Below, piece by piece: positions 35,056-41,906 of a stretch of 41,906 nt of DNA; within the stretch, counting starts at the first letter, position 1; each line of letters opens with the position of its first letter. Position numbers and translations under genes: made by a program. Source of the DNA: Pseudomonas sp. IPO3778. GTDB taxonomy: Bacteria > Pseudomonadota > Gammaproteobacteria > Pseudomonadales > Pseudomonadaceae. The stretch is taken from contig NZ_JACARC010000022.1 of the NCBI RefSeq assembly GCF_013386825.1, forward strand, positions 1-41,906. The letters are read 5' to 3'. Under the pieces are notes generated by a model. The model saw only the letters and a program-made list of their open reading frames with translations, did not search any database and had not been told where the DNA came from.

Positions 35056-35853
35056 TCAGGCGAACACCACCACCGACTGGCGACTGATGGCGATCAATTG
35101 GCCGTCAGGGCTCCACAGCTGCGCGGCCGCGTGGCCGTAGCCGTCCCGGGCATGCTCGATGTGAACCAAGTATTGGCACCAGTCCAGGGTGCTGAGGGTT
35201 TGCAACGGCTGCACGAACTCAATGGTCCAGGTCAGGGTGCTGCCCGCCGCCGGTTGGGTCAGGTGCGGTAACACCGACGGAGGCCACGCATCCACCAGCG
35301 CGAGAATGTGCGCCTCGGTCAACGGTTCTTCCTTCACATCCCCACGCAAGCGCACCCAGCCGCCCATCTCACGGGATTTATTGCCGGTGAACGGCAGGCC
35401 ACCCACGCTCCAGCGCATCGCCAGGTGACGCATGAATTCCGGTGTCACCCCTTTGACGTAGGGCAACTCCTGGCATTCATCCCAATGTTTGAAGGTGGGC
35501 GCCGGTTCGGCTTCAACATCGATCTGCGATGGCCGTGAGGCGCCAAAACTGGCCTGCACCAGGGTCATCGTTTCACCGTTCTGCACCACACGTCCCAGCA
35601 GTTGGCTGACGGCCTTGCCTTCGCGCAGCACGTCGACTTCGTAGCGGGCAGACACATCCGGCGCCACCGGGCCGACGAAGGTAATCGCCAGCGAGCGCAA
35701 CGGGCGATCCGCCGGAACCTGTGCACGCAGGGCTTCGTATTGCAACGCTACCACCAGGCCGCCAAAGGTGGCACGGCCCTGGGCCCATTCGGCAGGGATC
35801 GAAACGTCCAGGGGATGGTTGCGGGCAGCGTCGAGCAAATCACTAAAGCGCAT
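35056..35853 (-). CDS. Double-hotdog acyl-CoA thioesterase family protein
   Basis: A 265-residue protein with two hotdog domains of the TesB/4HBT_3 type. The N-terminal domain has the central helix QGRATFGGLVVALQYEALRAQV and RSLAITFVGPVAPDVSARYEVDVLREGKAVSQLLGRVVQNGETMTLVQASFG; the second includes PLTEAHILALVDAWPPSVLPHL and LTWTIEFVQPLQTL...YGHAAAQLWSPDGQLIAISRQSVVVF. Such enzymes hydrolyse acyl-CoA; chain preference is unknown. The ATG at 35853 starts the family pattern MRFSDLLDAAR. It is cytoplasmic. Confidence 0.88.
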   Translation of the reverse strand: MRFSDLLDAARNHPLDVSIPAEWAQGRATFGGLVVALQYEALRAQVPADRPLRSLAITFVGPVAPDVSARYEVDVLREGKAVSQLLGRVVQNGETMTLVQASFGASRPSQIDVEAEPAPTFKHWDECQELPYVKGVTPEFMRHLAMRWSVGGLPFTGNKSREMGGWVRLRGDVKEEPLTEAHILALVDAWPPSVLPHLTQPAAGSTLTWTIEFVQPLQTLSTLDWCQYLVHIEHARDGYGHAAAQLWSPDGQLIAISRQSVVVFA

Positions 35854-35953
35854 GGCGATCTCAACTTGAAGAAGGATTGAGGGATCTTAACCACCCGGCC
35901 TGCGCCGCACAGCACCTATTCCAGCCAAAAGTCCGGACAGATAGGCCGCAGGT

Positions 35954-36718
35954 TCAAGCGAAGCAGTCGGCGCTCAATTTATCCAGCACACGATCGGCCT
36001 GCCCTTCGGCCTTGGCCATGGTGCGGTGCCAGCCGGGTACGCACGGTTGCAGGTCGGGCTCGTGCCCGGCTTGCGCCAGCCACTGCCAGCAATCATGCCA
36101 ATCGCCGAGAGCGCCCTGGGCCGCCTTGAGACGGGACACGGCTTTGGAGGGCAGCTTGTCCAGCTCGGGATAGGCTTCGGCCGCATAGCGCACCCGCTTG
36201 ATCAACAAGCGCAGGCGGTGACGGTCATGGTTGGGGTCGCGTAACGCCTCGCCGAGGTTTTTCCATTGCTTGGCCAGGCGTTTTTCAATGCGTGCGCGCA
36301 AGCCCTTGAGCAATTTCTGCCGTTGGGAGGCGCGGATGAAGCGGGGGAATGCCTCGAGAATCAGCAGTAACTGCGCCAGCTCCGGCCCTCGCGCGACGGC
36401 ACGGTAAGTGCCCGCCTGCTGCCGGGTGCGCCGGTCAGCCGCCTCGTGATAGCCGTGCTGATGGAGGTAGGCCGCCAACACTTCGCGGTCACGAAAGGGG
36501 GTGGTCAGTTGGCCCACGGCACTGGCGGCCGCTTCGAGTTGCTCGACACCGGGCAACCCGCGCAATGGCCGCAACAGGCTGCGCAAACGCCGCACGGTGG
36601 TGCGCAGATCGTGCAGCGCCTCGTCGTCCGTGACGGCGGCGAGGCGCGCCTGGCAGTTCAGCAACCCTACTTCCAGGCCAATGACCTGAGCGACTAACTG
36701 ATCGACCAAGGCTGACAT
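35954..36718 (-). CDS. CHAD domain protein
   Basis: A 254-residue all-helical protein with the CHAD domain: conserved histidines and basic residues in DDEALHDLRTTVRRLRSLLRPLRGL, TTPFRDREVLAAYL and HRLRLLIKRVRYAAEAYPEL. CHAD domains bind inorganic polyphosphate and localise to polyphosphate granules; no CYTH domain is fused or adjacent. GAGGAGG lies close to the ATG. A small lipoprotein gene lies upstream in the same direction. Confidence 0.9.
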   Translation of the reverse strand: MSALVDQLVAQVIGLEVGLLNCQARLAAVTDDEALHDLRTTVRRLRSLLRPLRGLPGVEQLEAAASAVGQLTTPFRDREVLAAYLHQHGYHEAADRRTRQQAGTYRAVARGPELAQLLLILEAFPRFIRASQRQKLLKGLRARIEKRLAKQWKNLGEALRDPNHDRHRLRLLIKRVRYAAEAYPELDKLPSKAVSRLKAAQGALGDWHDCWQWLAQAGHEPDLQPCVPGWHRTMAKAEGQADRVLDKLSADCFA

Positions 36719-36797
36719 CCTTTCCTCCTCAATGATTAATCTTTACTGAGCTTGAGGCCGCCGACGCAGCCTCGTCGCACTCGACAGCGGCTACGGA

Positions 36798-37076
36798 TCA
36801 ACGCCCTGCACGAGACTCACGAATATAGAAGCGGGCCTTTTCGGCCTTGTTGGAGCAGCCTTCAAAGGCTTCGAACTGCTGCTGGGTCTTGGCGCCAGTC
36901 AACAAGGACAGGGCCTTGGAGTAACTCACAGTGCCGGCAAAACCTTCGGCCTTGGCCAGGTCCAGTTCGTGCCACGCAGCATCCAGTTGCGTGCCGCAGC
37001 TGTCGCGATAAGCGGTTTTCCCGGCACAACCGGCCAGGGCCAACACAATCACAGGCACACACATCCAGGCTTTCAT
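36798..37076 (-). CDS. Small lipoprotein of unknown function
   Basis: A 92-residue lipoprotein: the signal peptide MKAWMCVPVIVLALAGC has the lipobox LAGC with C17 as the lipidated residue. The mature protein is helical and polar (SCGTQLDAAWHELDLAKAEGFAGTVSYSKALSLLTGAKTQQQFEAFEGCSNKAEKARFYIRES), with two further cysteines that could pair. It resembles the small YSYSKALSLLT-type lipoproteins of pseudomonads. GAGGTG is seven to eight bases before the ATG at 37076. It may share a transcript with the CHAD gene 79 bases downstream. Confidence 0.82.
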   Translation of the reverse strand: MKAWMCVPVIVLALAGCAGKTAYRDSCGTQLDAAWHELDLAKAEGFAGTVSYSKALSLLTGAKTQQQFEAFEGCSNKAEKARFYIRESRAGR

Positions 37077-37293
37077 CAAATGACACCTCAAGAAAAGAAA
37101 AAACAGTCACAGGTGTAGACGTTGCCTACACCGAAAAGTGCCTTATACGACTGCCTGAATCCACAGTGCCGATTGCCAGAGCATACCCGAGCAGAGTAGC
37201 CCTCTCGCGAAAATAATCGGTTGTGGCCGTGATGATTGAAGCGCCCCCCTCGATGGGTGCATTGTGGTCACCTGTTTTGCGAAGGGGCAGGTC

Positions 37294-38331
37294 ATGAAGA
37301 AACGTGTTGCATTGGTGCTGGGTTCCGGTGGCGCCCGGGGCTACGCCCATATCGGCGTGATCGAAGAAATCGAAAAACGCGGCTATGACATCGCCTGCAT
37401 CGCCGGCTGTTCCATGGGCGCCGTGGTGGGCGGGATCTATGCCGCGGGCAAGCTGGACGAGTATCGGAACTGGATCGAAAGCCTCGACTACCTGGACGTG
37501 CTGCGCCTGGTAGACGTGAGTTTTCGCCTCGGGGCAATCCGGGGCGAAAAGGTCTTCGGGCAAATCCGCAAGATCGTCGGCGAGATCAACATCGAAGACC
37601 TGCGAATTCCCTACACCGCCGTGGCCACCGATCTGACCAACCAGCAGGAAATCTGGTTCCAGGAAGGCTGCCTGCACCAGGCCATGCGCGCCTCGGCGGC
37701 GATTCCCAGCCTGTTCACCCCGGTGATGCAAGGCAACCGCATGCTGGTGGACGGCGGCCTGCTGAACCCTCTGCCGATCGTGCCGGTGGTGTCGAGCCAT
37801 TGCGACCTGATCATCGCGGTCAACCTCAACTCCACCAACCAGAAGCACTACACGCTTCCCGTGATCCAGCGTCCGCCGGCGTTCAAGAGCCGCTTCGATA
37901 GCCTGGTGCGTTCACTGGGTTCGCACTTGCCGTTTCGTCGCAAGCAGGCCGAACAGTTGTTGATGCTGGAGCAGGAGGCGCTGCTGGCCCAGGCCGCCGA
38001 TATCAACCCGTGGCTGGAGTCTGCCGAACCCGAGGCGCAGCAGCCGGCTGCCGCCCCGGAAAAGGCCGGGGCGCCGAAGTCGGCGACCGGTTCGTTCATC
38101 ATCGATAACGTGGGGCCGGCGTCGCTGCTGGATTTGATCAACCAGAGTTTCGAGGTGATGCAGACGTCATTGGCGCAGTACAAGATCGCCGGGTATCCGC
38201 CGGATATCCTGATCAACGTGCCGAAGCGGGTTTGCCGGTTTTTCGAGTTCTACAAGGCGCCGGAGCTGATCGCGTTGGGGCGGGAAATCGCCAGCGATAC
38301 GCTGGATCGGTATGAGAGTGAGCAGCACTGA
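37294..38331 (+). CDS. Patatin-like phospholipase (RssA/YchK type)
   Basis: A 345-residue serine hydrolase of the patatin family. The oxyanion loop is VLGSGGARGYAHIGVI (8-23), the nucleophile elbow is GCSMG with S40, and the dyad aspartate is D153 in MLVDGGLLNPLP. Residues about 240-275 are a variable Pro/Ala-rich insert (AEPEAQQPAAAPEKAGAPK), and a C-terminal region (SLLDLINQSFEVMQTSLAQYKI...RFFEFYKAPELIALG) completes the RssA-like form. There is no signal peptide, so it is cytoplasmic or membrane-associated. The ATG at 37294 has AAGGGGCAGG upstream. A REPIN follows its stop. Confidence 0.9.
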   Translation: MKKRVALVLGSGGARGYAHIGVIEEIEKRGYDIACIAGCSMGAVVGGIYAAGKLDEYRNWIESLDYLDVLRLVDVSFRLGAIRGEKVFGQIRKIVGEINIEDLRIPYTAVATDLTNQQEIWFQEGCLHQAMRASAAIPSLFTPVMQGNRMLVDGGLLNPLPIVPVVSSHCDLIIAVNLNSTNQKHYTLPVIQRPPAFKSRFDSLVRSLGSHLPFRRKQAEQLLMLEQEALLAQAADINPWLESAEPEAQQPAAAPEKAGAPKSATGSFIIDNVGPASLLDLINQSFEVMQTSLAQYKIAGYPPDILINVPKRVCRFFEFYKAPELIALGREIASDTLDRYESEQH

Positions 38332-38352
38332 AGTTTTATCAGCCGGGATTGT

Positions 38353-38444
38353 GTGGCGAGGGAGCTTGCTCCCGTTGGGCTGCGTAGCGGCCCCAAAATC
38401 CTTGGAGCGCTGCGCACTCCAACGGGAGCAAGCGCCCTCGCCAC
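38353..38444. repeat. REPIN between the patatin gene and kdpE
   Basis: Inverted arms 38353-38378 and 38419-38444 match over 26 bases with one mismatch; each contains GTGGCGAGGG..GCTTGCTCCC, a third REP subtype in the window. It lies between two convergent genes and may act as a transcription end. Confidence 0.88.
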
Positions 38445-38460
38445 AGGTTGAGCTAACGCT

Positions 38461-39156
38461 TCAGGCTTCGGTGTTCAATAGCCGATACCCAACGCCGGCC
38501 TCAGTCACGATAAACCGTGGCTGAGTCGGGTCATCTGCCAGCTTCTGGCGCAGGTGCCCCACCACAATCCGCAGGTAATGACTGTCTTCGGTATGGGTCG
38601 GTCCCCAGATATCCTTGAGCAGTTGCTGCTGGGTAATCACCCGGCCGGGATGCCGTGCCAGTTGGGCCAGCACCGCATATTCCTTGCGGGTCAGCGCCAC
38701 TTCGGCGCCGTCCAGCAGCACCCGGCGATACGCCAGGTCTACCGTCAGCGGGCCGAAACGCAACGCCGCTTCCTGGGCCTCTCCCGCCGGCGCCTGGCGC
38801 AGCAACGCGCGCACCCGCGCGAGAAACTCCTGGATGCCAAACGGCTTGGTCACGTAGTCATTGGCACCGTTGTCCAGCGCCTCGACCTTTTGCACTTCAC
38901 TGGCGCGCACCGACAGCACCAGCACCGGCACCGTGGACCATTCACGAAACTCGCGCAGCACTTGTTGGCCATCCATGTCCGGCAGGCCGAGGTCGAGCAC
39001 CAGCAGGTCCGGTTTACTCAAGGCTGCCTGGGCCAGGCCTTCGTTGCCGGTGCCGGCCTCAATCACTTTGTAGCCCTGGGAGGCCAGGCTGATACGCAAG
39101 AACTTGCGGATCTGCGGTTCGTCGTCAATGACCAAAATCGTTGCGGTCTGGCTCAT
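38461..39156 (-). CDS. kdpE: KdpE, response regulator of potassium transport
   Basis: An OmpR/PhoB-type regulator of 231 residues. The receiver domain has the acidic pair D11-D12, the phosphorylation site D55 in LLVLDLGLPDMDG and the lysine in YVTKPFG; the winged-helix output domain includes LTRKEYAVLAQLARHPGRVITQQQLLKDIWG and HYLRIVVGHLRQKLADDP...EAGVGYRLL. KdpE activates kdpFABC under potassium limitation. The ATG at 39156 gives MSQTATILVIDDEPQIR; a TTG three codons earlier is less likely. It lies 37 bases after kdpD on the same strand. Confidence 0.96.
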   Translation of the reverse strand: MSQTATILVIDDEPQIRKFLRISLASQGYKVIEAGTGNEGLAQAALSKPDLLVLDLGLPDMDGQQVLREFREWSTVPVLVLSVRASEVQKVEALDNGANDYVTKPFGIQEFLARVRALLRQAPAGEAQEAALRFGPLTVDLAYRRVLLDGAEVALTRKEYAVLAQLARHPGRVITQQQLLKDIWGPTHTEDSHYLRIVVGHLRQKLADDPTQPRFIVTEAGVGYRLLNTEA

Positions 39157-39193
39157 GGTGTCCAATCAAAATCCGTGAAGAAAAGAGGGTAGC

Positions 39194-41845
39194 TCAAGGT
39201 TCGCTTTCCAGGCCAGGCTGGGCCTGCAATGGCAGGAATAAAGTGATGCAAGTACCCCGGCCCTCGATGCCGTCGGCCACGCTGATATGCCCGCCGTGAG
39301 CCCCCACCATGCCCTGGCAGATAGCAAGTCCAAGCCCCGTGCCCTGCCCGCCGCGATCACCTCTTGCGGCGGTGTAGAACATGTCGAAAATCTTCGCCCG
39401 CTCCTCCTCGGGAATCCCCGGGCCTTCATCGGCGACGGCAAAAAACAACTGGTTATCCCGCACGCCGGCACTGAGTTGCAGGCGGCCTTGGGGCGGCGAG
39501 AAGCGTGCGGCGTTTTCCAATACGTTGACCAGCGCTTGCTCGATCAAGGCGGCGTGCACGTAAAGCAGTGGCAGCTCGGGCGGCAGGTCGGTGGACACTT
39601 GCAGCGGCGCCAATACCGCACGCAAGCGGCCCAGGGAACTGCCGACGATATCGCCGGGTGACACCCAATCCCGCGCCAGTTTCAGCGCGCCATGGCCCAG
39701 GCGGGTCATGTCCAGCAGGTTCTGGATGTAGCGGTCCAGACGCTCGGCTTCATCGCGGGTGCCTTCCAGCAACTCCCGGCGATCCTCCAGGGGAATCGCC
39801 TCGCCGAGGGCCAACAGGCTGTCGATGCTGCCACGCATGGAGGTCAACGGTGTGCGCAGGTCATGGGACACCGAAGCCAGCAACGCGCTGCGCAATTGCT
39901 CGGTTTCACCGTGCAGACGTGCGGCTTCCAGCTCCTGGGCCAGTTGCGCCCGGGCCAGGGCCTGGGCCAACGGTTGGCTCAAGGCCGTGAGCAGGCGACG
40001 GCGCTGGCCGCTCAATTCGAGCCCGGCTTTCGGGCTGACACCCAGCAAGCCCAGCGGGCCTTCTTCACTGGACAACGGCCACCACCACCAACGGCCAAAC
40101 GGCAACGTACCGGTGCCCATGCCTGCCGGCTGGTCGTGCTGCCAGGCCCAATCGGCGGCGGCGCGTTCGGCTTCGGTAAAGGTGATCGGGCCGCCGGTCT
40201 CGACCTTCCAGTCGCCCTGACCGTCCCGGTTGACCAGGCACAATTGCAGGTCGCTCCAGCCTTCCAAATGATGCGCGGCGGCACTGATCACCGCCTGGCG
40301 GTCCGTGGCGGCGGTGAGCTTGCGGGACAGGTCGAGCAACTCGGTGGTTTCTTCCTGGGTATCGCGCAATGCCTGCAACTGCCGGCGCTGCCGCGCGGCC
40401 AGGTTGCCGGTAAGCGCGGCCATCAGCAGGAAGAACAACAGGGTCAGCACGTCTTCTTCACGCTGGATCGCGAAAGAGAAATTCGGCGGAATAAACAGGA
40501 AGTCATAGCTCAGGAATGACAGCGCCGCACACACCAGCGCTGGCCCCAGGCTGCTGCGCACCGCTACCAGCAATACGGCGGCCAGGAACACCAGCGAGAT
40601 GTTCGGCAACGGCAGCAGACTGGCGACACCCCAGGCCACCGCAGCCGCGATCACCGTTGCCACCACCGCCAGGGCATAGTCGAACCACACCAGCCCGCGT
40701 ACATCGGGCAGGCGCGGCGGGGCCGGTACTTCATCGCTGTCGAGGACGTTGATTTCCAGGCCCCGGGCATTGCGCAGCAAACGTGACGCCAAGCCACCAC
40801 CCAACAAGGTGCGATGCCAACGCGGCCGCGACTGCCCCACCAGAATCAAGCTGGCGCGGCGTTCGCCAGCGTGCTGGATCAGGGTCTTGGCCACCTCTCC
40901 CGCCCGCAGCAACACCACTTCGCCGCCTAGGCGCTCCGCCAGTTGCTGGGCATTTTGCAGGCGCAAGCGCGATTGTTCATCGCGCACCCGGCCGTTATCC
41001 ACATGCACCAGGCTCCACGGTAAATGCCGGCGCTGGGCTACACGGCTGGCGTGACGCACCAGGCGTTCGGCCTGGGCGTCGCCGTCCACGCCCACCAGCA
41101 GCCGGCCTCGCACGGCGGGCGCGGCCTGGCCCAATTGGCGATAACCCTGGGCCAGGTCATCGTCGACATGGGCCGCAGCGGTTTGCATCGCCAGCTCCCG
41201 CAGGGCCATGAGGTTGGTCTGGGTGAAGAACGCATCGATGGCGGCGCGGGCCTGTTCCGGGACGTAGACCTTGCCGTCGCGCAGGCGCTCCAGCAGTTCC
41301 CGGGACGGCAGGTCGATCAGCAGCAGTTCGTCGGCTTCCTGCAAGACCCAGTCGGGCAGGGTTTCACGCACGTGCACACCGGTGATGCCGCGCACCTGGT
41401 CGTTGAGGCTTTCCAGGTGCTGGACGTTGACCGTGGTGAAGACGTTGATGCCGGCGGAGAGCAGTTCCTGAATGTCTTGCCAGCGTTTTTCGTGGCGGCT
41501 GCCGGGGGCGTTGCTGTGGGCCAGTTCGTCCACCAGCACCAGTTTGGGCTTGGCGGCGAGCAGACCGTCGAGGTCCATTTCCTCCAGCATCACGCCGCGG
41601 TATTCGGTGCGCAGCAGCGGCTGCTGCGGCAGGCCGCTGAGTAAGGCTTCGGTCTCGGCGCGGCCGTGGGTTTCCACCACGCCGGCAATCAGCCGCACGC
41701 CCTGGCGCAGTTGGGTGTGGGCGGCCTGGAGCATGGCGTAGGTCTTGCCCACGCCGGGGGCGGCGCCGAGGAAAACTTTGAGCCGGCCACGGCCGTCCCG
41801 GGGTAGATCGGCTAACAGGGCATCGGCGCGGCCGGAGTCGCTCAT
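39194..41845 (-). CDS. kdpD: KdpD, osmosensitive potassium sensor kinase
   Basis: An 883-residue membrane histidine kinase. The N-terminal KdpD domain has Walker A GAAPGVGKT (27-35) and the DELAHSNAPGSRHEKRWQDIQELL block; a Usp-like domain spans about 248-370 (LLVGVDGDAQAERLVRHA...LILVGQSRPRWHRTLLGGGLASRLL). Four transmembrane helices lie at about 388-482, a GAF-like segment at about 500-630, the phospho-acceptor H661 in SVSHDLRTPL, and the ATP-binding N, G1 and G2 boxes (NVLENAARFSP, ADEGPGIPEE, GQGTGLGLAI). It phosphorylates KdpE when potassium is scarce. AAGGA lies well upstream of the ATG. kdpC and the rest of kdpFABC would be expected beyond the window edge, upstream on this strand. Confidence 0.96.
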   Translation of the reverse strand: MSDSGRADALLADLPRDGRGRLKVFLGAAPGVGKTYAMLQAAHTQLRQGVRLIAGVVETHGRAETEALLSGLPQQPLLRTEYRGVMLEEMDLDGLLAAKPKLVLVDELAHSNAPGSRHEKRWQDIQELLSAGINVFTTVNVQHLESLNDQVRGITGVHVRETLPDWVLQEADELLLIDLPSRELLERLRDGKVYVPEQARAAIDAFFTQTNLMALRELAMQTAAAHVDDDLAQGYRQLGQAAPAVRGRLLVGVDGDAQAERLVRHASRVAQRRHLPWSLVHVDNGRVRDEQSRLRLQNAQQLAERLGGEVVLLRAGEVAKTLIQHAGERRASLILVGQSRPRWHRTLLGGGLASRLLRNARGLEINVLDSDEVPAPPRLPDVRGLVWFDYALAVVATVIAAAVAWGVASLLPLPNISLVFLAAVLLVAVRSSLGPALVCAALSFLSYDFLFIPPNFSFAIQREEDVLTLLFFLLMAALTGNLAARQRRQLQALRDTQEETTELLDLSRKLTAATDRQAVISAAAHHLEGWSDLQLCLVNRDGQGDWKVETGGPITFTEAERAAADWAWQHDQPAGMGTGTLPFGRWWWWPLSSEEGPLGLLGVSPKAGLELSGQRRRLLTALSQPLAQALARAQLAQELEAARLHGETEQLRSALLASVSHDLRTPLTSMRGSIDSLLALGEAIPLEDRRELLEGTRDEAERLDRYIQNLLDMTRLGHGALKLARDWVSPGDIVGSSLGRLRAVLAPLQVSTDLPPELPLLYVHAALIEQALVNVLENAARFSPPQGRLQLSAGVRDNQLFFAVADEGPGIPEEERAKIFDMFYTAARGDRGGQGTGLGLAICQGMVGAHGGHISVADGIEGRGTCITLFLPLQAQPGLESEP

Positions 41846-41892
41846 GCGGGCAGTCTTCCTTCAGGTGTTGATGTGGATTTCTTATGGCCGCC

Positions 41893-41906
41893 TTCGCGAG
41901 CAAGCC
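41893..41906. repeat. Partial REP element cut by the window end
   Basis: The last bases, TTCGCGAGCAAGCC, equal the inner half of the REP arms at 7041 and 8845. The rest of the element lies past the edge, between kdpD and the presumed kdpC. Confidence 0.6.

Overview
This window is a chromosomal segment from a GC-rich pseudomonad, most likely of the Pseudomonas fluorescens group. The evidence is the major lipoprotein OprI, an elongation factor P with arginine at position 32 next to its rhamnosyltransferase EarP, an ohr/ohrR pair, a CysB of the 324-residue type, and REP/REPIN palindromes of the TGGGAGC..GCTTGCTC..GC kind. There are no tRNA or rRNA genes, insertion sequences, integrases or CRISPR arrays. 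Most genes are intact, closely packed and core-like.

Layout. 60-3744: a spermidine-synthase-like protein (-), class II DAHP synthase (+), a YcaQ-family DNA glycosylase (-) and a DUF1127 protein (-). 3839-6491: two LysR regulators around a TauE/SafE exporter. 6569-8741: peroxide module ohrR, ohr and a secreted esterase, with a REPIN and an operator-like palindrome between ohrR and ohr. 8901-11654: efp and earP (-), a small membrane protein and a GreA/GreB-like protein (+). 11660-15587: cysB, a universal stress protein, a 5'-nucleotidase, a ketopantoate-reductase-like protein and a thioredoxin-fold protein (all -). 15586-17625: a PilZ-like protein, class I DAHP synthase and a small GNAT protein. 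18242-21318 and on to 23828: oprI, an L,D-transpeptidase, a small cysteine-containing protein, a TesA-type SGNH esterase and the divergent ybbA-ybbP transporter. 23875-24348: greB.

24503-29517 is the part that looks least like core genome. A gene for a proline-rich, coiled-coil protein of unknown function (-) stands divergent to a three-gene operon encoding an ABC ATPase, an ABC-2 type permease and a large membrane-anchored GldG-family protein. The ATPase has an unusual signature loop and no switch histidine. The intergenic DNA is AT-rich and carries a direct repeat. This is the best candidate here for an undescribed system.

29522-37076 returns to core-like genes: a small conserved protein with a possible 13-codon leader ORF, DoxX, an MltF-type lytic transglycosylase, TatD, a chemotaxis receptor, a small membrane protein, a double-hotdog thioesterase, a CHAD protein and a small lipoprotein. 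37294-41845 holds a patatin-like hydrolase and the kdpDE two-component system. kdpFABC would be expected just past the right edge, and the last 14 bases are half of another REP.

Genes that work together: EarP modifies EF-P; OhrR controls ohr; the L,D-transpeptidase may link OprI to peptidoglycan; YbbA and YbbP form one transporter; KdpD phosphorylates KdpE; and the two DAHP synthases feed the same shikimate entry step. Comparisons with P. aeruginosa PAO1 are from memory. Domain positions were counted by eye from the translations.
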